This document shows, in pieces, positions 35,497-45,865 of a stretch of 64,000 bases of DNA. Positions within the stretch are counted from its first letter, which is position 1. Each line of letters begins with the position of its first letter. The notes beneath the pieces were generated by a model, which saw only the letters and a list, made by a program, of their open reading frames with translations, did no database searches and was not told the DNA's origin. Source of the stretch: Spirosoma fluviale (GTDB lineage: Bacteria; Bacteroidota; Bacteroidia; Cytophagales; Spirosomataceae); assembly GCF_900230225.1 (NCBI RefSeq), contig NZ_OCNH01000003.1, forward strand, positions 744,001 through 808,000, given 5' to 3'. Made by a program: the position numbers and the translations under genes.

Positions 35497-38400
35497 ATGG
35501 AACAATTGTACCGTAAATCCGCATCGAAGATGTGTCGTATTACCATTTGGATACTGCTTTTAAGTTTGTTGAGCAGTTCGGTCGGCTGGGCCCAGAGCGG
35601 GCCACCCGATCGGGACAAGTTTAAGAACAAGCAAAAACTAAAAAAGAAGGAACCTAAACTTCCTAAAGAGAAGCTGAAGGACAAAAAGAAGAAAAATGCA
35701 AAATTCAACTTCAAGGCAAGTGCGTTGAAAGGGGGTAAGTCGAAAGGTGGTCGCCTGGGGGCTATTTCCCTGAATAACCCAACTTCACTCCAGTTTGGCC
35801 CGGATGGACGACTGTATGTGTCTCAGCAGGATGGGATCATCAAGGCATTCACCATTGTGAAGAATGCCCCGAATGATTATTCCGTAGCGCAGATAGAGAC
35901 GATAACGTTGATCAATCAGATTCCCAATCATAATGACGATGGCAGCCTGGCTCCTGAGGTAAACACCCGCCAGGTAACCAGCCTGCTTGTTACGGGAACT
36001 GCCGCCAGCCCGATCCTCTACGTCGGTTCGAGTGATAGCCGTATTGGCGGACCCGTTGGTGATTTAAACCTCGATACAAACTCCGGTATCATTTCCAAGC
36101 TGACAAAAACGGCAACCGGCTGGGATAAAATCGATCTGGTGCGGGGATTGCCGCGTTCAGAAGAAAATCACGCCAATAATGGCATGCAGCTGGATGGAAC
36201 GAAACTCTATGTTGTAACCGGGGGTAATACTAACGCGGGCAGCCCATCCACAAACTTTGCCTACACTTCGGAGTATGCGCTCACTACGGCCGTACTGTCA
36301 ATCGATCTGGCCGTAATCGAAGCCATGCCTACCCAGGGCAGTGGTGTGAATAAATACAAGTATGACCTGCCTACGCTCGATGACCCGACGCGGGCCGGCA
36401 ATCCCGACGCGGGCGATCCCTTCGGTGGAAATGATGGGTTAAATCAGGCAAAAATAGACCCAACCGGCCCGGTGCGGGTGTTTGCAACGGGGTTCCGGAA
36501 TGCCTATGATCTGGTGATAACCAAAACACCGGGTAAAGCCCGGCGCATGTTCGTGACTGATAACGGGGCCAATCAGGGGTGGGGAGGGCTACCCGCCAAT
36601 GAGGGCGGTGGTAATGCTACCAACAACTACATTCAGGGCGAACCCGGTTCTACCAGCGGCACCTTAACGGATAACATCGTCAACAACCTCGACAACGTCC
36701 ATTACATAGGTGACTTGAGCACGTACGTTCCTGGTAGCTTTTACGGCGGGCACCCGAACCCCGTTCGTGCCAATCCATCCGCTGCGGGATTGTATACAAA
36801 TACGAGTGGCGTAGGCGTGTGGCGTACAAGCAAGACCGGTGCTAACCCCCTCCCTGCCGACTGGCCTCCGTTGCCACTCAGCATGGCCCACCCCATTGAA
36901 GGCGATTATCAGAATCCCGGCGAAACCGACAACGCGATCATGACGTTTCAAAGCTCGACCAATGGCATAGTCGAGTACACCAGTTCCGGATTTGGGGGAA
37001 CACTGAAGGGACACTTGCTGGTGGCTTCTTTCGACGGCAGTATTCATAAGATCACACTCGATGATGCCGGTACCACCGTTACCAACACCCTGGGAAACAA
37101 ACGGCTGAATCAGGATTTGCCCATTGCGTCAAACTTCGGGGCAGAACCGCTGGACCTGACCGCTCAGGGCGATAACGACATTTTTCCCGGCACAATATGG
37201 GCTGCCTGTTATGGAGGTAGCTCCATTTATGTCTTTGAACCGGAAGAAAGGACAGATTGTGATGCGGCCTACAGTACCACCCTGGACGACGATGGCGATG
37301 GCTTCAGTAATGCCGACGAGATCGATAATGGTAGCAACCCCTGCTCGCAGGCGAGTAGGCCCAAGGATTCTGACGGCGACGGACAGTCTGACTACAATGA
37401 TCCTGATGATGATAACGACAGAGTGACTGATGATAACGACTTTTTTCCGCTGGATGCAGCGAACGGAAGAACGACGAATCTGCCGGTTACCTATGAATTG
37501 TTCAATAACGATCCTGGCCGGGGGTTATTTGGCGTGGGCTTTACGGGGTTGATGTTGTCCAAACAGCCTGGGTTTAACTACCTCGATATGTTTGATGAAC
37601 AGAATCTGGTAGCGGGTGGGGCTGTAGGGGCCTTCTCTGTCGTGAGTGTTTCGCCCGGCGATCCGTACCGTACCCTGAACAATCTGGAAAACGGGTTTCA
37701 GTTTGGGGTAAACGTAAACAGCAGCACTGGGCCGTTCACCGTTAGAACCCGAATGCTGGGACCCTTCTTTAATGGAGCGGCCCCCCGCTATTACCAGTCG
37801 CAGGGGGTATATATTGGTAACGGCGATCAGGATAATTACCTTAAACTTGTGCTGGGTTCCGATGGTGGGCAGGGTGGACTCGAAATGCTGTATGAAAGCA
37901 ATGGCGAGTTAATCAGTAACGGGTTTTATACCTTACCTGGTGGGTTACCCAATAGCACCATGGATCTATACCTGGCCGTTGACCCGGCAACGGGTATGGT
38001 GCAACCCAAATATTCGAAAGATGGTGGTCCTCTGGTTAATGTTGGCCCGCCCATTCAGCTAACGGGTGCTGTGCTCAACGCCGTGCAGGGTGCAGCGGCA
38101 TTGGCGGTGGGTATACTCTCTACATCGCTCAACTCCACACCGTTTACGGCTACCTGGGATATGATCAGTGTAAAGTCCGATTCGCAGTTAGAGCCAGCGG
38201 TGGTGAGCTTTAGCCTGATGAATGCCAACACTGGTCAGCCAATCAAGCAGTTGACGCCCGGCGAGCAGCTGGATCTGGCTGCATTGCCCACCCGTAACCT
38301 GAGTATCCGGGCCAATGTCAATACCTCGGCTATCGGTTCGGTTGTCATGGAGTTAACGGGTAGCGAGGTTCGGACACAGATTGAGAACATCGTTCCGTAT

Positions 38401-40467
38401 GCCTTGTTTGGCGATGACAATGGCACGTTTAACCCCTGGACGCCCACTGTGGGAAGCTACAATCTAACAGCTACGCCCCATACCGATGCGGGGGGAGCCG
38501 GTACCGCCGGGAATGCGCTATCCCTGAACTTTACAATTATCGATGGAGCGCCGATAACAGGTAGCTGGCAAACGCTGGTTCCCAATTCCGGTTCGCCAAC
38601 GGCTCGCCACGAAGCGGCTTATGTACAGGCCGGAGACAGATTTTATCTGATGGGTGGCCGGGGTATCAAACCCGTACAGGTATACGAGCCCATTGGCAAG
38701 AACTGGACCAATGCGGTGGCTACGCCAATTGAACTGCACCATTTCCAGGCCGTAACGATGGAAGGGCTCGTGTACGTTGTGGGCGCTCTAACCGGAAGTT
38801 TCCCCGAAGAACCCTCCGTTTCGAACGTGTATATCTACAACCCGACAACAGATAAGTGGTTAGTGGGGCCGGAAATACCTCTCAGCCGACGTCGGGGTAC
38901 GGCGGGTGCTGTGGTGTATAACAAGAAGATATACGTAGTTGGCGGAAATACCCGAGGGCATAACGCCGGGTATGTAAACTGGTTTGACGAATTCGACCCG
39001 GCCACCAATACTTGGAAAGTCATGCCCGATGCTCCGCATGCCCGTGATCACTTTCAGGCAGTTGTTATTGGTACTAAACTCTACGCAGCCGGTGGTCGGC
39101 GGAGCTCGCAGAATACCGGTCAGACGTTTATGCTGACGGTGCCCGAAGTGGATATTTATGACTTCACGACGGGTCAATGGTCGACCTCAACGAACCCCAT
39201 CCCTACGCAGCGGGCCGGTACGACAACGGTTGCTCTGGGTGGTAACGTGGTCGTTATTGGTGGCGAAAGTGCCCAGGCAACGGCGCATAATGAAACGGAA
39301 TCCTTCTCGCCAACGGCCAACAACTGGGTGAAGCTGGCTAACTTACAGCAGGGAAGGCACGGTACACAGGCGATTCTCAATAACCAGGCGATCTATATCG
39401 TAGCTGGTTCCGGTTCGCAGGGTGGCAACTTTGAACTTAGCTCGCAGGAGGTGTTCTACCAGTCGGGGCCAACCACGCCAACCGGTATTCAGCTAACACA
39501 GAGCCAACTGACATCCCCTACGTCTGGCGCTTTTGGTCAGGTAATCGTCAGTTCGACCCAAAGTACGTTAATTAAGTTGACCAACACCGTTGGTAATCAG
39601 GCTATACTGGTAACCGGCATCTCCTTGTCGGGTAGTAGCGATTTCACGTTCCAGACGCCTATTACGATGCCGTTCATTATACCGGTTGGTCAGAGCGTAG
39701 ATGTAAAGGTCGACTTTAAGCCAACGTCCACCGGCGCCAAAAGTGCCAATTTAATTATTGCACATTCGGGTGCTGTGGGAAGCCTGTCAATTCCCCTAAC
39801 GGGTGAAGGACTGAACAGCAGCCAGCAGGCGGTGACCAACTTCTCGCTTATAAATGCTGATACTGATCAGGTTATACGTGTGTTGGCCAATAATGACGTT
39901 ATCAACTTACCCAGTCTGACTGTGCCAAGGGTTAATATCCGGGCCAACACAAACCCGGCCACGGTTGGTAGTGTACTGCTAACCCTGAGCGGAACGCAGA
40001 ATCAGACCGTTTGGGAGAGTGTAGCACCGTATTCATTGTTTGGCGATAACAGCGGTGATTACAACCCCTGGACGCCCGCTGTGGGTAGCTATTCGTTGAA
40101 CGCGACTCCCTACTCCGGTCCTAATGGATCTGGCGCTGCCGGTAACCCGTTGCGGATTAATTTCACGGTAACGAATAACGCAGGGGGAAAAGTAGCTGCG
40201 GAGACTATGCCGCTAACCGAACAGGGTAAGGGGTGGCGTTTCTTCCCCAACCCGTCATCGGGCGTTATCCGGATAGAGTTTGAGCCCAATCATGCGTTAC
40301 CGTTCACGGTTGATATTACCGACATTATGGGCCGGTCGCTGATGCACGAACGTAAAGAAAGTCTGGACCCGGTAACGGTCAATCTGCATGATTTTCAGCC
40401 GGGTCTGTATATTGTTACTATCCGGTCTAAAACCGGTGTGGTAAGTCGTAAGCTGATTAAACAGTAG
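35497..40467 (+). CDS. Giant type IX-secreted multidomain protein (beta-propeller, TSP3-like, Kelch, sorting domain)
   Basis: A 1656-residue secreted protein. The ATG at 35497 gives a clean signal peptide (ITIWILLLSLLSSSVGWAQ). A very lysine-rich segment follows (about 38-85), then a PQQ-sugar-dehydrogenase-like propeller (about 85-580), acidic calcium-binding thrombospondin type 3-like repeats (DDDGDGFSNADE, DSDGDGQSDYNDPDDDND), a lectin-like region, five or so Kelch motifs (about 1010-1320), a HYDIN/ASPM-like domain (about 1330-1430), and a C-terminal type IX sorting domain (FFPNPSSGVIRIEF to the end). A roughly 110-residue domain occurs twice, before the Kelch region and near the C terminus. 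It is probably surface-attached; substrate or adhesion role is unknown. Confidence 0.88.
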   Translation: MEQLYRKSASKMCRITIWILLLSLLSSSVGWAQSGPPDRDKFKNKQKLKKKEPKLPKEKLKDKKKKNAKFNFKASALKGGKSKGGRLGAISLNNPTSLQFGPDGRLYVSQQDGIIKAFTIVKNAPNDYSVAQIETITLINQIPNHNDDGSLAPEVNTRQVTSLLVTGTAASPILYVGSSDSRIGGPVGDLNLDTNSGIISKLTKTATGWDKIDLVRGLPRSEENHANNGMQLDGTKLYVVTGGNTNAGSPSTNFAYTSEYALTTAVLSIDLAVIEAMPTQGSGVNKYKYDLPTLDDPTRAGNPDAGDPFGGNDGLNQAKIDPTGPVRVFATGFRNAYDLVITKTPGKARRMFVTDNGANQGWGGLPANEGGGNATNNYIQGEPGSTSGTLTDNIVNNLDNVHYIGDLSTYVPGSFYGGHPNPVRANPSAAGLYTNTSGVGVWRTSKTGANPLPADWPPLPLSMAHPIEGDYQNPGETDNAIMTFQSSTNGIVEYTSSGFGGTLKGHLLVASFDGSIHKITLDDAGTTVTNTLGNKRLNQDLPIASNFGAEPLDLTAQGDNDIFPGTIWAACYGGSSIYVFEPEERTDCDAAYSTTLDDDGDGFSNADEIDNGSNPCSQASRPKDSDGDGQSDYNDPDDDNDRVTDDNDFFPLDAANGRTTNLPVTYELFNNDPGRGLFGVGFTGLMLSKQPGFNYLDMFDEQNLVAGGAVGAFSVVSVSPGDPYRTLNNLENGFQFGVNVNSSTGPFTVRTRMLGPFFNGAAPRYYQSQGVYIGNGDQDNYLKLVLGSDGGQGGLEMLYESNGELISNGFYTLPGGLPNSTMDLYLAVDPATGMVQPKYSKDGGPLVNVGPPIQLTGAVLNAVQGAAALAVGILSTSLNSTPFTATWDMISVKSDSQLEPAVVSFSLMNANTGQPIKQLTPGEQLDLAALPTRNLSIRANVNTSAIGSVVMELTGSEVRTQIENIVPYALFGDDNGTFNPWTPTVGSYNLTATPHTDAGGAGTAGNALSLNFTIIDGAPITGSWQTLVPNSGSPTARHEAAYVQAGDRFYLMGGRGIKPVQVYEPIGKNWTNAVATPIELHHFQAVTMEGLVYVVGALTGSFPEEPSVSNVYIYNPTTDKWLVGPEIPLSRRRGTAGAVVYNKKIYVVGGNTRGHNAGYVNWFDEFDPATNTWKVMPDAPHARDHFQAVVIGTKLYAAGGRRSSQNTGQTFMLTVPEVDIYDFTTGQWSTSTNPIPTQRAGTTTVALGGNVVVIGGESAQATAHNETESFSPTANNWVKLANLQQGRHGTQAILNNQAIYIVAGSGSQGGNFELSSQEVFYQSGPTTPTGIQLTQSQLTSPTSGAFGQVIVSSTQSTLIKLTNTVGNQAILVTGISLSGSSDFTFQTPITMPFIIPVGQSVDVKVDFKPTSTGAKSANLIIAHSGAVGSLSIPLTGEGLNSSQQAVTNFSLINADTDQVIRVLANNDVINLPSLTVPRVNIRANTNPATVGSVLLTLSGTQNQTVWESVAPYSLFGDNSGDYNPWTPAVGSYSLNATPYSGPNGSGAAGNPLRINFTVTNNAGGKVAAETMPLTEQGKGWRFFPNPSSGVIRIEFEPNHALPFTVDITDIMGRSLMHERKESLDPVTVNLHDFQPGLYIVTIRSKTGVVSRKLIKQ

Positions 40468-40482
40468 CGTTTAATCAGAAAA

Positions 40483-40533
40483 AAAAGCCGCCGGGGGTGT
40501 AACAGTTTCAATGTTATGCCCCCGGCGGCTTTT
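40483..40533 (+). terminator. Rho-independent terminator after the giant gene
   Basis: Perfect 15-bp stem (40483-40497 with 40519-40533; arms AAAAGCCGCCGGGGG and complement), extended by six more pairs including two G-U pairs, a 9-base loop and a T run. It starts 15 bases after the stop. Confidence 0.9.
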
Positions 40534-40656
40534 CTATTACAGCCCTTTGCCATGCGGAGCCCGGTTCCGGCTTCGGTAGATAGTGTCTATTATAATAGTA
40601 GATAAATCGGGCCGCTCCGGGAACCAGCATGTAACAAGACAGCGTATAGGGTATGA

Positions 40657-41697
40657 ATGGGTATCAACATCAACTATAGAGGAGGTCGGCGGTGGGCCAT
40701 GTCTCTGCTTATGCAGGTAATAAGCTGGCTGCTGGTTTTAGTGGGGACAACCGCCAGCACGGCACCCCCACGCACCCGAACGGTTCTGTTCGGGTATAAG
40801 GCGGTGATTGGCCAACTACCCGCCGGAACCCGGCAAGTTGATATCTGGATACCTGTGCCCCACAGCAACCCGTTTCAGCAAATTTCGGAATTGACCATCG
40901 TTTCGCCTTATCCGTATCAGGTTGACTCCGCGCAATACGGCAACCGAATGATGCACCTGCACCTGCAAAATTCGCCTGGAAAGGAGTTTCCCGGAAAGGA
41001 GTTCTCGGTTGATATGCAGTTTAAGGCTACCCGAAAGGAACACCTTCAGCCCCAGCGCCAAACGCGCAGTACCATCGAAAAACGGCCTGTTGACCCATAT
41101 ATGAACCGCTGGTTGCAGCCAGACCGCCTGGTACCCATCGATGGGGAAATTAAACGATGGGCAAAGGCCGTTGTCGATTCGGTGGGCGCTAAAACGGACC
41201 TCCAGCGGGCACGAGCCATCTACAATCACGTTATTGCCACCGTCAAGTACGATAAAACCGGTACCGGATGGGGGCGGGGCGACATCTACTACGCCTGCGA
41301 TGCCCGCCGGGGTAACTGCACTGATTTTCATGCTATTTTTATCGGATACTGCCGGGCATTGGGGATACCTGCCCGCTTTGCCATCGGCTTTTCCTTGCCA
41401 ACCGACCGGCCGGCCGGCCAGGTGAGCGGCTACCATTGCTGGGCCGAATTCTACAGTAAAGATCTGGGGTGGGTACCCATCGATGCATCGGAAGCCGCCA
41501 AGAACCCAACCCGGCGGGCTTATTTCTTCGGGGCTCATGATGAAAATCGGATCGAGTTTAGTCTGGGCCGTGATCTGGTACTTTACCCAAAACAGGAACA
41601 ACCGCTAAACTATTTCATCTATCCTCTGGTAGTTGTTGACGGACAGTCTCTTACGGCTGTACCTCCTGTCATTACCTACCGAGACCTGGTTGATTAA
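40657..41697 (+). CDS. Transglutaminase-like domain protein, exported
   Basis: A 346-residue protein (332 if the in-frame ATG at 40699 is used). A hydrophobic segment (SLLMQVISWLLVLVGTTAST) serves as signal or anchor. An N-terminal beta domain precedes the papain-like transglutaminase core with Cys221 (RGNCTDFHAIF), His260 (GYHCWAEFY) and Asp277 (PIDASEA), a complete triad. Bacterial members act as peptidases or cross-linkers in the periplasm; the substrate is unknown. A GKEFP pentapeptide occurs twice in tandem near 109-116. It follows the terminator of the giant gene and is transcribed separately. Confidence 0.85.
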   Translation: MGININYRGGRRWAMSLLMQVISWLLVLVGTTASTAPPRTRTVLFGYKAVIGQLPAGTRQVDIWIPVPHSNPFQQISELTIVSPYPYQVDSAQYGNRMMHLHLQNSPGKEFPGKEFSVDMQFKATRKEHLQPQRQTRSTIEKRPVDPYMNRWLQPDRLVPIDGEIKRWAKAVVDSVGAKTDLQRARAIYNHVIATVKYDKTGTGWGRGDIYYACDARRGNCTDFHAIFIGYCRALGIPARFAIGFSLPTDRPAGQVSGYHCWAEFYSKDLGWVPIDASEAAKNPTRRAYFFGAHDENRIEFSLGRDLVLYPKQEQPLNYFIYPLVVVDGQSLTAVPPVITYRDLVD

Positions 41698-42059
41698 TCT
41701 GATGTATCGATACGTAACTCTGGTTGGTCTTTGGTATCGACTTTTGTTATCTATTGGTTGTTTTCGATTTGCCTGACTTATTTTTAATTTCCTTAATACA
41801 TGAATATTTTTTCACTATGTTAACTTTGTGGACTTTATAGTAACAGAACACTAAGTAGACTATCCTGAATCGGGTCGTGGTATTGACGGGTTATACGTTT
41901 TGGGCATTTATCAGCAACCAGCATCTACAGGTTGCTGCACTCAACTTACTCTATAAAGAAGCACAATTTAGTAGTACGTGCTTAGCTAAGTCAACATCCA
42001 TAAGAAGGTATTTTATTGGTACACTAAGTGGCCGATAGGGTTAATTGGTGTAAGCAAAT
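41698..42059 (+). other. A+T-rich upstream region of a PAS kinase gene
   Basis: 362 bases without a gene. TAACTTTG at 41821-41828 is a perfect Bacteroidota -7 element, but no TTTG is found at the normal distance upstream; if used, the leader would be about 230 bases. No RNA gene or riboswitch was recognised. Confidence 0.35.
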
Positions 42060-45000
42060 ATGGAAACGCATTTAGAGCTTTGGTTCGATACGTCTGTAGA
42101 GGGAGTCGCTTTTCTGAAGCCCGTTTACAGGGAATCGGAGTCGTCAATGACGTTTCATTGCCAACGGGTTAATAAAACACTGGCTCAACTGCTGGGCCGA
42201 ACCGCCGATGAATTTATCGGGCAACTCATCGATTCGTTCATTCCCTGGATTCCTCAGGCTGAGTTGACTCGTCAACTGGTAACCGTCTTGCAGACTGGTG
42301 AGCCGCAGCAAGGGCAGTACTATTATCCGCAGGGCAATTGCTGGTTCTCGGTTAGCCTGACCCGCCTTGCCGATCTGGTCGTCATTCGTTTTCTGGCGGT
42401 GAGTGAACACCGGGAAGCAACCGGCCAGCCGCAACCGGAGCTTCGTTCCAAAAGGCGTGTAATGGGGGTGAATCGGCCACGAAAGACCCGATTAACCCGT
42501 TACCTCAGCGAACAGCAGCAACAGCGTCTGACCCTGCAACGCCTTTTTAAACGGATTCCCTGCGAAGAGGCCATACTCTTCCAGCTGGACCAGAGCGGGC
42601 AACTCTTTGACACGGAAGTCCACTACCGGCACGGTGTTCAACACGAGGGTCCGGCTATCTCTCTCCCCATCAGGTACCGGCACCACAGCTTACTGGCACA
42701 GGGGCAGGAGGTGCTCATTAATCAACTCGAAGAAGAAATGCCGGGCTTTCCGCCTGATGTTAACCCATACCGGCGGGGGCATCGCTCATTTCTGGGACTG
42801 CCTTTGCTGGTCGATGCGAAGTTGGTAGGTATCCTAGCTCTACTGGACCCTACCCCTAATTTCTTCACGCCGGATTATGTGCGGATCGGGCAGGAGGTAG
42901 CCAGCCAGCTAGCCAGCCTGTTTCTACGGCAAGCCATAAGCAAGCAGTCCGGAAACCTGAGTGAAAACAACCAGTTGTTGCAGGCCATTATCAACACCAG
43001 CCCGACCAGTTTATGTCTGTTAAGGCCTGTTTGGCAGGAGAAGACTATTACTGACTTTCGTGCCATTATCAGCAACGCACAGAGCGTCAATATAACGGGG
43101 TTAGATCAGGATACGCTGCTGACCAAGTCGCTGCTCACCCTGTTTCCTCACTTCCTGACGAATGGGGTCTTTGCTAAAATGGTCACCGTGGCGCTCACGG
43201 GTGAAACCCAGCGTTTTCAGCTAGCCGATAACCTGGCAACGGGACCATTCTGGGGCGATTTCTCATTGGTGCAGGTAGCCGGTGATGTGCTGTTCAGCGT
43301 CAATGACATCACGCGGTTAAAACAGGTTGAAGAGGAGCTTCGGACAGCCAATCTGGAACTGGAGCAGCGGGTAATCAGACGAACGGCCGAAGTACGGCAA
43401 CTGGCTGCCTTGCAGGGGGCCATCCTGAAATACGTTGGGGTAGGCGTGGCGGCTACCGATACCAACGGAATTATTCAACTCATAAATCCGGCTCTGGAAG
43501 CCATGACCGGCTACCGGGCAGATGAACTGGTAGGCCAGCGTACGACCGGTTCTCTGCGGGAGCCGGTGTTGCATCAGCAACAGCTCGACCAGCTAAAGCG
43601 CGACCTGGCTGATGAGGCTGGCGAAGGTGAAGATATCGTAGCCCGTTATGTTGCCCAACATAATTTTCTTCGCCTTGAAAACACCCTCCTGACGAAAGAT
43701 GGCCGTATGATTCCGGTTCTGTCGACGGTAAGTGGTCTTTATGACGAGCAGAACGTATTGATGGGCTATGTAGACATCAGTACAGACATATCGTATTTAA
43801 AAGCCATTGAAGAGGCTCTCATGCAGGCCAGCCAACGCAGTCAGCTGGCAACCAAAGCCGCCAAGCTAGGCGTTTGGGAGTGGAATCTGCTAACCCATGA
43901 GCTGATTCTTGATGAGAATTTTTATGCCCTCCTTAGTATTCCGCAACGTACAGCCCTCGCCCGCATCAGCGATGTAGAGCCGCTGTTGCATCCGGATGAT
44001 CTGACCTTTTTTTCGGATAAAGTGCAGGCCATTATTCGCGAGCAACAGCCCTTCGAGGTCGAGTTTCGGACTATCTCGCCAATTGATGAATCCGTGCGTT
44101 ACATGAAGATCGATGGGCTGGTTCTGCAAAACGAGAGTGGGCTAAGTCATCGAATGATTGGCGTTATTCGGGATCGAACGGCCAAGCGGCTGGCCAACCA
44201 GGCCCTTCGGGCTAGTGAACAACGGTATCGCTCCCTGGTCGACCACCTAAGCGATGTTGTCTTTCAGGCCGATTCGAAGGGGTTATGGACTTACCTAAAC
44301 CCGGCCTGGGAGATTGTAACCGGCTTTTCCATTGAGGAGTCTTTGGGTCGTTTTTTCCTTGACTTTATTGTCACCGAGGATCACTCTAAGGTCAGAGCTA
44401 TTTTTCCGCCCATTGAAGAAGGCCAGGAGGAGTCTGTGAGGCAGGTAATTCGCTATGTTTATAAGACAGGAGGCTATCGTTGGGTAGAAGCCTTTGCGCA
44501 GGTAAGCCGCAATCAACACCAGGAAATAACGGGCGTAACCGGAACATTGACGGATATTACGGAGCGAAAAATGGCCGAAGAAGCAATTCTGGAAAGCGAA
44601 CAGCGTTTTCGGGAGATTGCCGAGAATGTCGACGAGATGTTCTGGATTCGGGATATTAATTCGCCCGTATTTCTCTACATGAACCCTGTCTTTGAAACGT
44701 ATAGCGGTATACCTGTCGAGCAGTTATACGAGAATCCGCTCATTTTTGCCAATGTTATTGTAGAAGAAGACCGGCCTGCTATTGTGAATGCCTTCATGAG
44801 TAGTGAGCCGAAATCTACCTTTCAGTTCAGGTTTCACCACCCCGATGGCAGCATTCGCTGGCTCAATGCGCGGGTCTTCCTGATAAATGATAAGAATGGG
44901 GTTCCCACACGCCGATTAGGGGTGGCCACGGATGTGACGACGGCGATTGAGAAAGAGCAGATTTTAAAGGAGTCGCTGGCGAAGGAACGGGCGCTGAATG

Positions 45001-45686
45001 CGCTCAAATCGCAGTTTATTACAACAGCCTCCCACGAGTTTCGAACGCCCCTGGCGGCCATTATCTCCAGTGTCGAATTAATAAAATTTTATGCAGCACA
45101 GGAGAATAGGTCCGTAGCCAACGCCTTGATCGATAGGCATGTCGACTCGATTTCGAAGCAGGTGATGTCCCTCACCGACTTAATAGCCGATACGTTGGTC
45201 CTAAGCAGTCTGGAGGAAGGAAAAATACCGGTTCAACTGGAAGCGGCCGATATTGTAGACCTTACCGATACGCTGTTGGCGTTAAACTTCGGCAATCGGG
45301 AAGACAACCGGCAGGTGGCGCTGGAAGTGATTGGCTCGCCGGTACTGGTGAACATCGATAAAAAGCTGATGGCCCATGTATTAACAAATCTAGTATCCAA
45401 CGCCTTTAAATTCTCTGCTACGAATCCCAGATTAACAATCCGGTTTGAGAAAGAAGCCGTATTTATTTCGGTCATTGATCAGGGAATCGGCATTCCCCGA
45501 AAAGATTTGCCCCATTTATTTGGTAAGTTTTTTAGAGCGAGTAATGCCGATCATATCAAAGGTACCGGTTTGGGCCTGTCCATCTGCCTGGAATATATCA
45601 CTTTGCAAAACGGAAGTATTGATATTGCCAGTATTGAGGGGGCTGGAACAACATTCACCGTTATCCTGCCGAATATTGGCCTGTGA
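42060..45686 (+). CDS. Large PAS/GAF sensor histidine kinase
   Basis: A 1208-residue cytosolic kinase. In order: PAS (about 5-120), a basic linker, a GAF-like domain (about 150-300, LGLPLLVDAKLVGILALLD), then five PAS domains (about 310-430, 440-575, 590-715, 725-850, 855-975), a HisKA domain with His992 (TTASHEFRTPLAAI), N box NLVSNAFKFS, and DQGIGIPRKDL with GTGLGLSIC. No membrane segment and no receiver are present, so it is an orphan kinase whose partner must be encoded elsewhere. Bases 44535-44636 are almost identical to part of the kinase gene at 49884. It precedes a FIST sensor gene by 179 bases. Confidence 0.92.
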   Translation: METHLELWFDTSVEGVAFLKPVYRESESSMTFHCQRVNKTLAQLLGRTADEFIGQLIDSFIPWIPQAELTRQLVTVLQTGEPQQGQYYYPQGNCWFSVSLTRLADLVVIRFLAVSEHREATGQPQPELRSKRRVMGVNRPRKTRLTRYLSEQQQQRLTLQRLFKRIPCEEAILFQLDQSGQLFDTEVHYRHGVQHEGPAISLPIRYRHHSLLAQGQEVLINQLEEEMPGFPPDVNPYRRGHRSFLGLPLLVDAKLVGILALLDPTPNFFTPDYVRIGQEVASQLASLFLRQAISKQSGNLSENNQLLQAIINTSPTSLCLLRPVWQEKTITDFRAIISNAQSVNITGLDQDTLLTKSLLTLFPHFLTNGVFAKMVTVALTGETQRFQLADNLATGPFWGDFSLVQVAGDVLFSVNDITRLKQVEEELRTANLELEQRVIRRTAEVRQLAALQGAILKYVGVGVAATDTNGIIQLINPALEAMTGYRADELVGQRTTGSLREPVLHQQQLDQLKRDLADEAGEGEDIVARYVAQHNFLRLENTLLTKDGRMIPVLSTVSGLYDEQNVLMGYVDISTDISYLKAIEEALMQASQRSQLATKAAKLGVWEWNLLTHELILDENFYALLSIPQRTALARISDVEPLLHPDDLTFFSDKVQAIIREQQPFEVEFRTISPIDESVRYMKIDGLVLQNESGLSHRMIGVIRDRTAKRLANQALRASEQRYRSLVDHLSDVVFQADSKGLWTYLNPAWEIVTGFSIEESLGRFFLDFIVTEDHSKVRAIFPPIEEGQEESVRQVIRYVYKTGGYRWVEAFAQVSRNQHQEITGVTGTLTDITERKMAEEAILESEQRFREIAENVDEMFWIRDINSPVFLYMNPVFETYSGIPVEQLYENPLIFANVIVEEDRPAIVNAFMSSEPKSTFQFRFHHPDGSIRWLNARVFLINDKNGVPTRRLGVATDVTTAIEKEQILKESLAKERALNALKSQFITTASHEFRTPLAAIISSVELIKFYAAQENRSVANALIDRHVDSISKQVMSLTDLIADTLVLSSLEEGKIPVQLEAADIVDLTDTLLALNFGNREDNRQVALEVIGSPVLVNIDKKLMAHVLTNLVSNAFKFSATNPRLTIRFEKEAVFISVIDQGIGIPRKDLPHLFGKFFRASNADHIKGTGLGLSICLEYITLQNGSIDIASIEGAGTTFTVILPNIGL
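44535..44636 (+). repeat. 102-base segment shared with the second PAS kinase gene (copy 1)
   Basis: This stretch matches 52254-52355 at 101 of 102 bases. It covers the junction between two PAS domains (TLTDITERKMAEEAILESEQ). The flanks of the two genes are much more divergent. Confidence 0.9.
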
Positions 45687-45865
45687 CGAGCGTCGGCCAT
45701 ATTAAATGGAACAAAATGGTACCCAATTCAAAATTTTAAGGTACTTAATATTATCATTAGTTGTTTTTTTATATACTTGTTTTATTAATTTCACTAACTT
45801 TTCAAGATCAGTGGGAGGAGGTCAGCCAATAGCCTATCCTACTATTTCTGTATTCTTCTCCTGAC

